Shown here: one piece after another, positions 31,265 through 42,489 of the stretch
Numbering within the stretch: the stretch's first letter is position 1
How the letters are laid out: every line of letters begins with the position of its first letter
DNA from: Austropuccinia psidii
Taxonomy: Eukaryota; Basidiomycota; Pucciniomycetes; Pucciniales; Sphaerophragmiaceae
Direction: 5' to 3'
Length of the DNA: 64,000 nt
Assembly: GCA_023105745.1 (NCBI GenBank)
Contig: JALGQZ010000014.1
Location: 10,028,851-10,092,850 of the forward strand
Program-made: the position numbers and the translations under genes
Notes under the pieces: generated by a model
Databases searched by the model: none
What the model was told of the DNA's origin: nothing
Seen by the model: only the letters and a program-made list of their open reading frames with translations

Positions 31265-34200
31265 TTTCTGACATATTTGATTCCATCCCAGAGCTGTATA
31301 ATGCTATAAATGACGTGAAAAAACATCTTTCTGACAAAAATGAAACCATTTGTAACAACATTAAAACAAACAACCTGAGTCTGTGCCAAATTAATGAAAC
31401 ACTTATGTGTTTTGAAAAAGTTTTAAGAACAATTAAAAATTCTAATAATGACAATTCTTCTAACATTAAAATAAATGAACAATCTGCCATTATTAAAGAA
31501 TTAACAGATAAATATTCTAAATTCAATATTGATGACATGATTGAAACAAGAATTAAACAAGCCATAAATACTATCAAAACAGATAACAAGAAAGTCCTTG
31601 ATGACATTTCAAATTCATTTACTGAAGTAAAGACATATACCATTGCCTTGAAAAAGTGTTTTGATGCTTCACAAGAAGAAGTATCAAAATTATCAATGAA
31701 ATTGAATCAAGTCACTGCTGATAATACAAGACAGACAGAGTTATGGCAAGAACTGACACATAAGGAAGACATGTATAAAATTGAAGTAATAAATTTAATA
31801 CAAAGCTTCCAACATGAATACAGAAATTCCCAAAGGTGTAGCAACAGTAAAATGAATGACATTGAACAAATACTGAACACCTTACCAAGAATGTCTACAC
31901 CTCTAAATCAAAATGAGGGCACAAGAATTCCAAATCCACAAGTATTGGATCCTGATAATTCACAATTAAAAAATGAATTATCCACTTCTTTTCATAACTT
32001 GGAACCATCAATGGGCCAAGCACTCTTGAAAGAAGTTCCAAAACTTAAAGAATGGCCTCACCTCAGTGGTGAAGGAGAGTATGACCATATGGAATTCATT
32101 AGAGGTATTGACATGATCAAAGAGGATTTTGAATTACCAGACAGATTGGTAACAGCCAGGTTTAACACCTTGTTTACCAGATCAGCTCACAGATGGTACA
32201 TCAAAATAAGACAAGCACATGGACACCAGAGTTGGACTTGGTGGAAAACCCAAATCATCAACAAATGGGCAAATGATGCTTGGAGGTTTAAAGTTGAGAC
32301 AGCCTTTGAATCTGCCAAATTTAATGCTGATAAAGACAGAGCTTTACCATGGTTTTGCCAACAAAAGGACAGATTAACAGCATTATATCCTGACATGTCA
32401 GAGTTTATGATCCATAGAAAAATTCTAAGACAATGTGGAGGTGACTTAGAGCATGCTGTCAAAAGCAGGACTACTGAACAATCTTCAGCAGAAGATATTA
32501 TCAATATACTAGAAGAAGTAACCACCAGAACCAAAATTGGTTCTAGTAGGGTGAATCTCAAAACAAGGTTTAATACACCTTGGAAAGATTCTGTGGACAA
32601 AAACCCCAAAGAAAATTCTGGTAATATTAAATATAAATCTGCAGATACAGTCAGAAAATGCCATATTTGCCAAAGCACCACCCATTTAGCCAATACATGT
32701 CCAAAGAGGGGGAAAATCAATGAAATTGACATTGAAAAAGAACCAGATGTTGAAAAAGAAGACACAATTGAAGACAATTCAGATGATAAGTCATCCATAT
32801 TTTCTGAATCTTCAAAAGATATAGAAAATATCAATGCCACTTTTGACATCATGGAATCTTATTCCCACTTACCACAATTGAGCAATGGTCAAGTTGATTT
32901 ATCAAAAGTTCAAGATGCACAACTTATGAAGACAAAACCAAACAGAGGAAAAGGTTATACAGCTGGTAACTCCTGTATAACAGAAGTGGTGATTGACAAC
33001 AAGCCCACCAAACTTTTGCTTGACCCAGGAGCCTTCTGCTCTTGTGTTGGAAAATCCTTTCTTAAGACTTGTGTGCCAAATTTTGAAGACCAATTGTTAC
33101 CAATTGATGGTATAAAATTCAACAGTGCAAGTAACCCAATGAAAGCATTGGGAATCTTTGAGACCAATGTCATATTCCCACACATAAATGGGAATTTAAG
33201 GATCACAGTTGAATTTGTTGTTATGGAAAATTGCTCTAGTACCCATTTTATATTGGGAAATGACTATTTGATCATGTTTGGGATAGATTTACATAATAAC
33301 AAAGACAGATACTTTACAATTGGGGACAATAAGCGCCAGAAATTTGCCTTTTTACCATTTAAAAGACAAATTACAGTAAACAAAGTATCACCAGTCAACT
33401 TAGAGTTAGAAAAATTCAAGTCTGAACAGTTAAATGAGGCTGAGATAAGCCTTCATCTGACTGATAAACAAGAAAATGAACTTTCTTCCCTTTTGTATGA
33501 CCACAAAGGAGCATTTGCTACAGACAAGGAACCTCTGGGAGCAATTATTGGTCATGAAGTTGACATCATCCTTAACATTGAGAGACCTTATCCACCACTC
33601 TTAAGAAGACCTGCTTATCCAGCAAGTCCCAAATCAAGAGAAGCTCTAGAAATTCATATCAAAGAACTTCTAGACCTTGGTGTAATAAGAAAAGTAGGCC
33701 ACAATGAGGAAGTAGAAATAACTACACCAGTCATAGTGGCGTGGCATAATGGAAAATCCAGAATGGTTGGGGACTTTAGAGCTCTGAACACTTACACTGT
33801 TCCAGACAGATACCCAATACCAAAAATCCAAATTGCCCTTACTCAAATATCTCAAGCAGTGTATATAACCACTATGGATGCCCTTAAAGGATTCCATCAA
33901 AATGTGGTAACACCAAGAGCAAGAAAATACTTGAGAATTATTGTTCATTGTGGAGTGTATGAATACTTAAGGATGCCCTTTGGTATCAAAAATGCACCTT
34001 CACACTTCCAAAGAATGATGAATGAAATCTTGCCTGAGGAACTCTCAGAGGGATGGTTAATCATTTACATTGATGACATTATTATCTGTTCAAAGACTTG
34101 GGAGGAGCACATGTACAGATTATCAAGAGTTTTGACAAAAATCCAATCAGTAAACATGAAAATCTCCCTGAAGAAATGTCATTTTGGATTTAAAGAACTT

Positions 34201-36525
34201 AAGGCCCTAGGACATGTTGTATCTGGTTTGTCCCTTGGAATTGATAAAAACAAAGTTGCAGAAGTATTGTTAAAACCCATGCCTCAGAATAAGAAGGAAA
34301 TTCAGTCATTCTTAGGTTTTGCAGGATATTACAGGCAACACATTAAAGACTTTGCATCCATAGCAAGACCACTTTATAAGCTGTGTGACAAAGACACAGT
34401 ATTTGAAATGACTGTTGACAGAGTCAAAGCTTTTGAATCTCTAAGAGAAGCATTGACCACTGCTCCACTCTTACTGATGCCAGACTTTAAATTACCTTTC
34501 AAACTGTATATTGATGCATCAGGGGATGGACTAGGTGCTGCACTTCACCAAGTTCAGATCATAAATGACAAACCTGTAGAAGGACCAATATGTTTCATAT
34601 CCAGGCAAATCAAACCAACTGAAGCCAGATATGGAGCAAGTCAAATGGAATGTCTATGCCTTGTCTGGGCCTTAGAGAAATTGAACTATTTCTTAGAGGG
34701 ATGTGTTTTTGAAGTAATAACAGATTGTACAGCTGTGAAATCACTTTTGAACATGAAAACACCTAACAGACACATGCTCAGATGGCAAATAGCCATACAA
34801 GAATACAGAGGCAATATGACTATTGTTCATAAGGATGGGAATATTCATAAAAATGCAGATGGACTAAGCAGATGGCCATTACCAAATAACATTGATAATC
34901 CTGCTTATGTTCCAGAAGAAGCTTCACCACAAATTCCAATAGAAGGAATAAGTGTTACAGACTTGAACACCACCTTCTTTGAAGAAGTCAGAAATAGTTA
35001 CACTCAAGATAAGAATTGTAGCATCTTATGCCAATTACTTAACAAAGACTGTAAAGACAACTCTCTAATACATGCCTTGGATGAAGTATGGAGGAAATCT
35101 TATAATGAAGGAAGATTTCACCTACTGGATGGTATAATTTACCACAGAACCAAGCACACATGTGTCATGACAGTTGTAGACAGGTCATTAATCAATCTTG
35201 TACTGAAAGAATGCCATGATAGTCCCTTTTCAGGACATCTTTCTGAAGACAGAACAAGAGAGAAAGTGAAGACCTGCATATGGTGGCCAATGTGGCAAAA
35301 AGATGTTGCAGAGTATTGCAAAACCTGTGACAGATGCCAAAAGGCAAATAAATCCACTGGCAAAAGACTTGGAAATATGATGAAAATCCAAGAACCAAAC
35401 AGACCTTGGGAAATTGTCCATATGGATTGGGTAACTGGCCTACCACCAGGAGGTGACAGGAGCTATAATGCTTGCCTAGTAATTGTGGACAGATTCAGTA
35501 AAACTCCAATCTTTTTACCATGTCACAAAGATGATACAGCCATGGATACAGCTCTTCTGATATGGAATAGAGTAGTGTCATGGACTGGGATATTTACAAA
35601 TATCATCAGTGATAGAGATCCCAAATTCACTTCAGCACTATGGACAAATCTTCACCAATTGTTTGGCACTAAACTGTCTTTCTCTACAGCCTACCACCCA
35701 CAAACTGATGGCCTGGCTGAAAGAATGATCCAAACCTTAGAGGACATGGTGAGAAGATTTTGTGCATATGGCCTTGAATTCAAAGATTGTGATGGATTTA
35801 CCCATGATTGGTGTACTCTGTTACCAGCACTGGAATTAGCTGATAAAACATCAATCCATGCTAGTACCAATCAGACTCCTGCTGTTCTAGAAAAAGGATG
35901 GAACCCCAAGTTACCTCAAGACTCCTTGAGGAAAGACTTAATTGAAATACATCCCACAGCTGCTAGCTTCAAAGGAATGCTAGACAAAGCTAGAAAGCAT
36001 GCAGTAAGGTGCATGGAGGACTCTTTTGCATATGCTAAAGATAAATGGGATAAATCACATGCAACTCCAGATTTCAAAGTAGGGGACCTAGTACTTGTAT
36101 CCACCACTAACTTCAATAACATCAAAGGATGTAAAAAGTTGAAAGACTCCTTTGCAGGACCTTTTGTGATTAAGGCCCTCCATGGAGAAAATGCTGTTGA
36201 AGTAGAGTTATCTGAAGAACTTAGCAATAAGCACCCTACATTTCCAGTGAGCTTGATAAAACCATATAAATCTAGTGATGCTGAGAAATTTCCCTTGAGG
36301 AATAAGATTCCCCAAGTTATACCTCCTATTGAGACATCTGGTGCTAAGAAAATTACCAAAGTTCTTAAAGAAAGGAAATTAAGAACCAAGAAAGTAAGGG
36401 AATACCTTGTTAGGTACAGTGACCCAACTTGTGAAGATGAATGGTTAGAAGAAAAAGATATACCAGAAGCTACCAAACTCTCCAGAAGATTCAGACACAC
36501 TAGAAACTCCAATATTACAAAGTAA
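31261..36525 (+). CDS. Gag-Pol polyprotein, Ty3 composite (intact)
   Basis: An uninterrupted frame of 1754 codons from the ATGA start; the same frame is open back to an ATG at 30601 (1974 codons), but that extension overlaps the 199-residue ORF and looks like out-of-frame sequence. Approximate residues from 31261: Gag with coiled coil and a [16 protein letters not shown] core, CX2CX4HX4C knuckle 467-480, protease DPG 588-590, reverse transcriptase YIDD 936-939 with [15 protein letters not shown] before it, RNase H Asp 1085, integrase His 1319 and Cys pair, catalytic Asp 1389, Asp 1451 and Glu 1487 (35 residues apart), GPF motif, and chromodomain-like C-terminus (about 1705-1754). One likely defect is Tyr to Asp in ELADKTS, where both other copies have Tyr. 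Confidence 0.93.
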   Translation: MISDIFDSIPELYNAINDVKKHLSDKNETICNNIKTNNLSLCQINETLMCFEKVLRTIKNSNNDNSSNIKINEQSAIIKELTDKYSKFNIDDMIETRIKQAINTIKTDNKKVLDDISNSFTEVKTYTIALKKCFDASQEEVSKLSMKLNQVTADNTRQTELWQELTHKEDMYKIEVINLIQSFQHEYRNSQRCSNSKMNDIEQILNTLPRMSTPLNQNEGTRIPNPQVLDPDNSQLKNELSTSFHNLEPSMGQALLKEVPKLKEWPHLSGEGEYDHMEFIRGIDMIKEDFELPDRLVTARFNTLFTRSAHRWYIKIRQAHGHQSWTWWKTQIINKWANDAWRFKVETAFESAKFNADKDRALPWFCQQKDRLTALYPDMSEFMIHRKILRQCGGDLEHAVKSRTTEQSSAEDIINILEEVTTRTKIGSSRVNLKTRFNTPWKDSVDKNPKENSGNIKYKSADTVRKCHICQSTTHLANTCPKRGKINEIDIEKEPDVEKEDTIEDNSDDKSSIFSESSKDIENINATFDIMESYSHLPQLSNGQVDLSKVQDAQLMKTKPNRGKGYTAGNSCITEVVIDNKPTKLLLDPGAFCSCVGKSFLKTCVPNFEDQLLPIDGIKFNSASNPMKALGIFETNVIFPHINGNLRITVEFVVMENCSSTHFILGNDYLIMFGIDLHNNKDRYFTIGDNKRQKFAFLPFKRQITVNKVSPVNLELEKFKSEQLNEAEISLHLTDKQENELSSLLYDHKGAFATDKEPLGAIIGHEVDIILNIERPYPPLLRRPAYPASPKSREALEIHIKELLDLGVIRKVGHNEEVEITTPVIVAWHNGKSRMVGDFRALNTYTVPDRYPIPKIQIALTQISQAVYITTMDALKGFHQNVVTPRARKYLRIIVHCGVYEYLRMPFGIKNAPSHFQRMMNEILPEELSEGWLIIYIDDIIICSKTWEEHMYRLSRVLTKIQSVNMKISLKKCHFGFKELKALGHVVSGLSLGIDKNKVAEVLLKPMPQNKKEIQSFLGFAGYYRQHIKDFASIARPLYKLCDKDTVFEMTVDRVKAFESLREALTTAPLLLMPDFKLPFKLYIDASGDGLGAALHQVQIINDKPVEGPICFISRQIKPTEARYGASQMECLCLVWALEKLNYFLEGCVFEVITDCTAVKSLLNMKTPNRHMLRWQIAIQEYRGNMTIVHKDGNIHKNADGLSRWPLPNNIDNPAYVPEEASPQIPIEGISVTDLNTTFFEEVRNSYTQDKNCSILCQLLNKDCKDNSLIHALDEVWRKSYNEGRFHLLDGIIYHRTKHTCVMTVVDRSLINLVLKECHDSPFSGHLSEDRTREKVKTCIWWPMWQKDVAEYCKTCDRCQKANKSTGKRLGNMMKIQEPNRPWEIVHMDWVTGLPPGGDRSYNACLVIVDRFSKTPIFLPCHKDDTAMDTALLIWNRVVSWTGIFTNIISDRDPKFTSALWTNLHQLFGTKLSFSTAYHPQTDGLAERMIQTLEDMVRRFCAYGLEFKDCDGFTHDWCTLLPALELADKTSIHASTNQTPAVLEKGWNPKLPQDSLRKDLIEIHPTAASFKGMLDKARKHAVRCMEDSFAYAKDKWDKSHATPDFKVGDLVLVSTTNFNNIKGCKKLKDSFAGPFVIKALHGENAVEVELSEELSNKHPTFPVSLIKPYKSSDAEKFPLRNKIPQVIPPIETSGAKKITKVLKERKLRTKKVREYLVRYSDPTCEDEWLEEKDIPEATKLSRRFRHTRNSNITK

Positions 36526-36536
36526 TATTCCTTTTT

Positions 36537-36548
36537 AGGGGGAGGGAA
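36537..36548 (+). promoter_or_regulatory. Polypurine tract before inner LTR
   Basis: AGGGGGAGGGAA abuts the start of the truncated LTR at 36549. Same tract as in element 1. Confidence 0.8.
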
Positions 36549-37531
36549 TGTGAGCCTTAGAGGTAATTTCATATACCCAAAAGACCACAAATATAAAAAA
36601 TAACATATTAATATGAATAAAATAAATTTATTTATATTATTAAAATAAAAATAAAAATATAAATATAAAATTATATTAAAAAATAAAAAATTAATTATAA
36701 TTTAAAAATAAAAATACATTAAATTTTGTAAATATAAAATTACATTTATACTTGAAAAATTTAAGTAAAAATGGAATTTTAACAAAATTGTGAAAAAATA
36801 AATAAATTTGGAAAAAAGTTAAATAAAATTTATTATAACTTTTTATCCAATAAATAAACATATAAATTTTATTTCACCATTGGATTCCTCATAAAAAATC
36901 AGGTGGGGTCACCTCTGAGTGAAATTTTTGTAACTCAACTCTAAATAAGCTTAAATTAAGTTTTTAGTATTTTCAATACAAAAGCTGAAAATCCTCAAAA
37001 CCTTAATTTAATTCACACCACATGTGGTGTTAACCATCAATTTTTGTGTTAAAATTGAGGTGTTGTGTTTAGTTTAGAAGTTATGAGGAATTGAAGTATT
37101 TTCAATTGAATTCAATTGAAATGTCAAAATGTGCGCGTGTATTACATAAGTGAACTTTGATTTACATATGAGGTGTCAATTATTACTGTATTGTACTGTA
37201 CAATTGAATTGAATTACATATGTAAATTATAAGTACAATACATGATGAGGAATTAAAGGAAAAATAAATTGGAAAGATTAAATTTGGGGGGGAAAAGGAA
37301 CTCCAGCTCTAAGGGGGAGCTAGACCCCCAAAATCCTTGCTGACAGGCGTGGGATGTCAAAATTCATGCAAAAGTTCATCACTTTTGGCCTGGAATTGAG
37401 TCACAGGGTCTGTGGACTCAATTGATGATGAGGTTTTGATACCAACTGGGGTAGTTTTAGCTGTTGCCAAGAGGGTAAAACTACCCTTAAGATAAAACAA
37501 TCATAATGAAAACAGTTTTAACTGGTTTCTA
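36549..37531 (+). repeat. Truncated inner LTR (subfamily A)
   Basis: The first 983 bp of an LTR, matching the 5' LTR of element 1 rather than the outer LTRs of this composite. It stops at ..GGTTTCTA and continues directly into pol sequence. The missing part includes the TATA box and everything downstream, so it cannot act as a promoter by itself. Confidence 0.88.
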
Positions 37532-40009
37532 GAGGGATGGTTAATCATTTACATTGATGACATTATTATCTGTTCAAAGACTTGGGAGGAGCACATGTAC
37601 AGATTATCAAGAGTTTTGACAAAAATCCAATCAGTAAACATGAAAATCTCCCTGAAGAAATTTCATTTTGGATTTAAAGAACTTAAGGCACTAGGACATG
37701 TTGTATCTGGTTTGTCCCTTGGAATTGATAAAAACAAAGTTGCAGCAGTATTGTTAAAACCCATGCCTCAGAATAAGAAGGAAATTCAGTCATTCTTAGG
37801 TTTTGCAGGATATTACAGGCAACACATTAAAGACTTTGCATCCATAGCAAGACCACTTTATAAGTTGTGTGACAAAGACACAGTATTTGAAATGACTGTT
37901 GACAGAGTCAAAGCTTTTGAATCTCTAAGAGAAGCATTGACCACTGCTCCACTCTTACTGATGCCAGACTTTAAATTACCTTTCAAACTGTATATTGATG
38001 CATCAGGGGATGGACTGGGTGCTGCACTTCACCAAGTTCAGATCATAAATGATAAGCCTGTAGAAGGACCCATATGTTTCATATCCAGGCAAATCAAACC
38101 AACTGAAGCCAGATATGGAGCAAGTCAAATGGAATGTCTATGCCTTGTCTGGGCCTTGGAAAAATTGAACTACTTTTTAAAGGGATGTGTTTTTGAAGTG
38201 ATAACAGATTGTACAGCTGTCAAATTACTTTTGAACATGAAAACACCCAACAGACACATGCTCAGATGGCAAATAGCCATACAAGAATACAGAGGCAATA
38301 TGACTATTGTTCATAAGGATGGGAATATTAATAAGAATGCAGATGGACTAAGCAGATGGCCATTACCAAATAATATTGATGATCCTGCTTATGTGCCAGA
38401 AGAAGCTTCACCACAAATTCCAATAGAAGGAATAAGTGTTACAGATTTGAACACCACCTTCTTTGAAGAAGTCAGAAGTAGTTACACCCAAGATAAGAAC
38501 TGTAGCATCTTATGCCAATTACTTAACAAAGACTGTAAAGACAACTCTCTAATACATGCCTTGGATGAAGTATGGAGAAAATCTTTTGATGAAGGAAGAT
38601 TTCACCTACTGGATGGTATAATTTACCACAGAACCAAGCACACATGTGTGATGACAGTTGTAGACAGGTCATTAATCAATCTTGTACTGAAAGAATGCCA
38701 TGATAGTCCCTTTTCAGGACATCTGTCTGAAGACAGAACAAGAGAAAAAGTAAAGACCTGCATAAGGTGGCCAATGTGGCAGAAAGATGTTGCAGAGTAG
38801 TGCAAAACCTGTGACAGATGCCAAAAGGCAAATGAATCCACAGGCAAAAGACTTGGAAATATGATAAAAATCCAAGAACCAAACAGACCTTGGGAAATTG
38901 TCTATATGGATTGGGTAACTGGCCTACCACCAGGAGGTGACAGGAGCTATAATGCTTGCCTAGTAATTTTGGACAGATTCAGTAAAACTCCAATCTTTTT
39001 ACCATGTCACAAAGATGATACAGCCATGGATACAGCTCTTCTGATATGGAATAGAGTAGTGTCATGGACTGGGATATTTACAAATATCATCAGTGATAGA
39101 GATCCCAAATTCACTTCAGCACTATGGACAAATCTTCACCAATTATTTGGCACTAAACTGTCTTTCTCTACAGCCTACCACCCACAAACTGATGGCCTGG
39201 CTGAAAGGATGATCCAAACCTTAGAGGACATGGTGAGAAGATTTTGTGCATATGGCCTTGAATTCAAAGATTGTGATGGATTTACCCATTATTGGTGTAC
39301 TCTGTTGCCAGCACTGGAATTAGCATATAAAACATCAATCCATGCCAGTACCAATCAAACTCCTTCTATTCTAGAAAAAGGATGGAACCCCAAGTTACCC
39401 CAAGATTCCTTGAGGAAAGACTTAATTGAAATACATCCCACAGCTGCTAGCTTCAAAGGAATGCTGGACAAAGCTAGAAAGCATGCAGTAAGATGCATGG
39501 AAGACTCTTTTGCATATGCTAAAGACAAATGGGATAAATCACATGCAACTCCAGATTTCAAAGTGGGGGAATTAGTTCTTGTATCCACCACTAACTTCAA
39601 TAACATCAAAGGATGTAAAAAGTTGAAAGACTCCTTTGCAGGACCTTTTGTGATTAAGGCCCTCCATGGAGAAAATGCTGTTGAATTAGAATTATCTGAA
39701 GATCTTAGCAATAAGCACCCTACATTTCCAGTAAGCTTGATAAAGCCATACAAATCTAGTGATGCTGAGAAATTTCCCTTGAGGAATAATATTCCCCAAG
39801 TTATACCTCCTATTGAGACATCTGGTAATAAGAAAATTACCAAAGTTCTTAAAGAAAGGAAATTAAGAACCAAAAAAGTAAGGGAATACCTTGTTAGGTA
39901 CAGTGACCCAACTTGTGAGGATGAATGGTTAGAAGAAAAAGATATACCAGAAGCTACCAAACTCCTCAGGAGATTCAGACACACTAGAAACACCAATATT
40001 AAAAAGTAA
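37532..40009 (+). pseudogene. 3' part of a second pol gene (RT to chromodomain)
   Basis: It starts in the reverse transcriptase just before the YIDD box ([10 protein letters not shown]) and runs through RNase H, integrase and chromodomain to TAA at 40009. A TAG at 38798-38800 replaces the Tyr codon before the integrase CX2C, splitting it into frames 37595-38800 and 38861-40009. It differs from the intact copy at many sites (for example [26 protein letters not shown]), so it belongs to the resident subfamily B element. The 5' half of this pol is missing. Confidence 0.9.
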
Positions 40010-40019
40010 TATTCTTTTT

Positions 40020-40031
40020 AGGGGGAGGGAA
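40020..40031 (+). promoter_or_regulatory. Polypurine tract before 3' LTR of the composite
   Basis: AGGGGGAGGGAA directly before the LTR start TGTGAGCC at 40032. Confidence 0.8.
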
Positions 40032-41859
40032 TGTGAGCCTTAGAGGTAATTTCATATACCCAAAAGACCACAAATATAAAAAATAACATATTAATATAAA
40101 TAAAATAAATTTATTTATATTATTAACATAAAAATCAAAATATAAATATAAAATTATATTAAAAATAAAAAATTAATTACAATTTAAAAATAAAAATACA
40201 TTGAATTTTGTAAGTATAAAATTACATTTATACTTGAAAAAATTAAGTAAAAATGAAATTTTAACCAAATTGTGAAAAAATAAATAAATTTGGAAAAAAG
40301 TTAAATAAAAATTATTATAACTTTTTATCCAATAAATAAATACATAAAAATTATTCCACCATTGGATTCCTCATAAAAAAACAGGTGGAGTCACCTCTGA
40401 GTAAAATTCTTGTAACTCAACTCTAAATAAGCTTAAATTAAGTTTTTAGTATTTTCAATACAAAAGTTGAAAATCCTCAAAGCCTTAATTTAATTCACAC
40501 CACATGTGGTGTTAACCATCAATTTTTGTGTTAAAATTGAGGTGTTGTGTTTAGTTTAGAAGTTATGAGGAATTGAAGTATTTTCAATTGAATTCAATTG
40601 AAATGTCAAAATGTGCGCGTGTATTACATAAGTGAACTTTGATTTACATATGAGGTGTCAATTATTACTGTATTGTACTGTACAATTGAATTGAATTACA
40701 TATGTAAATTATAAGTATAATACATGATGAGGAATTAAACGAAAAATAAATTGGAAAGATTAAATTTGGGGGGGAAAAGGAACTCCAGCTCTAAGGGGGA
40801 GCTAGACCCCCAAAATCCTTGCTGACAGGCGTGGGATGTCAAAATTAACGCAAAAGTTCATCACTTTTGGCCTGGAATTGAGTTACAGGGTCTGTGGACT
40901 CAATTGATGATGAGGTTTTGATACCAACTGGGGTAGTTTTAGCTGTTTCCAAGAGGGTAAAACTACCCTTAACATAAAACCATCATAGTAAAAACAGTTT
41001 TAACTGGTTTCTACGTCTCTGACACAAATTCTGACGTGTTTTGAAGGCTCTAGGCCTGGTATTGCTATAGTAATGGCTGATTTAAGGGTCTAAAATGGCT
41101 AAAAATGGCTTAAACCAGCCCTTTTTGGTCTAAACCAGGGTTCAATGATGCCATAATTGGCTTTTCTGTTGTCAGACTGTTTTTCACGACTGACAAGAGT
41201 AAAATTTACTTTTGGAGTAAGAGAATTGATGGCTATAAAAGAATGTCTTCTTTGCCCCACTTTTCTCTTCATGTTAGAGTCTTTTCCTTTTATTAATTAG
41301 TTTAAACACTGTTAAACCAATCAATCAAAGATTCCAACCACCATTTTTAAATCATTTTAATCCTTTTAACCACTTGAAAAAATAATTATAATCATTGTTT
41401 GTAACTCTTATAATCATTTTTACCTCTGAACCACCCCAAAAGTGAATTAAAGCATCTTTCATCACTGTAAACTTTGTCACTTTGTTTCCAAATTCACTCT
41501 GGTCACTTTTGGGCATGTTTTCTCTTTAATATTCTTTTTAAAGACTTTGTTCTTTAATTAATTGCTTTCAGTTCTTTGCTCAATTAATTCCAATTGAAAT
41601 TGCTCTTGAAGAAATTTCTTTTGTAGCCTTAAAATATCTCTTGTAGAGTATTTTTTGGATAAATTTTTATTGTTGGTAAAACAATAAATTTTTATAATAT
41701 TATTGTTTTATACTAATAAAGTTATAAACAATAAAATTGGCGTGTTTTCTCTTAAAAATAATATTTCATACTATTTTTAACTGAATTTTACCTTATACAA
41801 ATTTTGAGGACAGGAAAAGTACTTGATTTTTAATCAAAGTTTCATATCCACACCTTGCA
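40032..41859 (+). repeat. 3' LTR of the Ty3 composite (subfamily B)
   Basis: 1828 bp, sharing subfamily B markers with 28325-30153. It ends CCTTGCA instead of CCTTACA. It is followed by the GTGGG duplication and hAT sequence. The TATA box is at 41234-41241. Confidence 0.9.
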
Positions 41860-41864
41860 GTGGG
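41860..41864. repeat. 5-bp target duplication of the Ty3 composite, right (GTGGG)
   Basis: Matches 28320-28324. Confidence 0.85.
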
Positions 41865-42480
41865 ACTGCAACCGTAATTTTCTATCCACCCCACCAGTTG
41901 GAAAGAATTGAAATTATAATTATATCTCAGTATATTAGTCTCACTATTATTTCAGCGCAACAAAAAGCTACCACCCAAAAATCACCATTACGGAAATAAA
42001 ATGTCATTAATCCTCAATTACAATTTATTTCCATTCAAATATTGAAACCATCTGCAACATTCCTTGTCACCTAGAACTAAGTATTTCAAAATAATTGCAG
42101 TGAATGTTTCAACAAGTCAAGAAAGAACAAAATTGGATTATCCATTGAACCAGCTGGCTTATGAAACGCAAAAAAAATAGAATAAAAAGGTATAAACATG
42201 AATATAGCTTTGGGGTTGACAGATATTGATTTATGTGTTTGATCCTGTACAGTGGCTAAGTCTCAAAATATGATATGGGGTTTTTTACTATATAAGTAAG
42301 TATCTCATTAATCAAGTACTAATGATAATTAACTTGTTAATAAAACTGATAAAAGGATCACATTGTCATCTCAAATCGTTAATCATTCTATTATTCCATT
42401 TTTTCAGCTTAATATACCTTCAAACAACTAAGCCAAAGAGCTTAGTTTGAGACATTTAATGAATTAACTCAAACTACCAA
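41865..42480. other. 5' noncoding part of the hAT element
   Basis: AT-rich DNA between the Ty3 insertion and the first transposase-like frame. Nothing else recognised. Confidence 0.4.
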
Positions 42481-42489
42481 CAATAAATT

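Larger units (their letters stand above)
28325..41859 (+). mobile_element. Composite Ty3 chromovirus (LTR-gag-pol-partial LTR-partial pol-LTR)
   Basis: This 13.5-kb insertion is bounded by two LTRs of subfamily B (28325-30153 and 40032-41859) and a 5-bp duplication. Inside are a B-like leader, an intact gag-pol nearly identical to element 1, a 983-bp truncated LTR of subfamily A (36549-37531), and then the 3' half of a second, diverged pol (37532-40009). The order cannot come from one normal reverse transcription. It fits insertion of a subfamily A interior into a resident subfamily B element. Confidence 0.88.
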
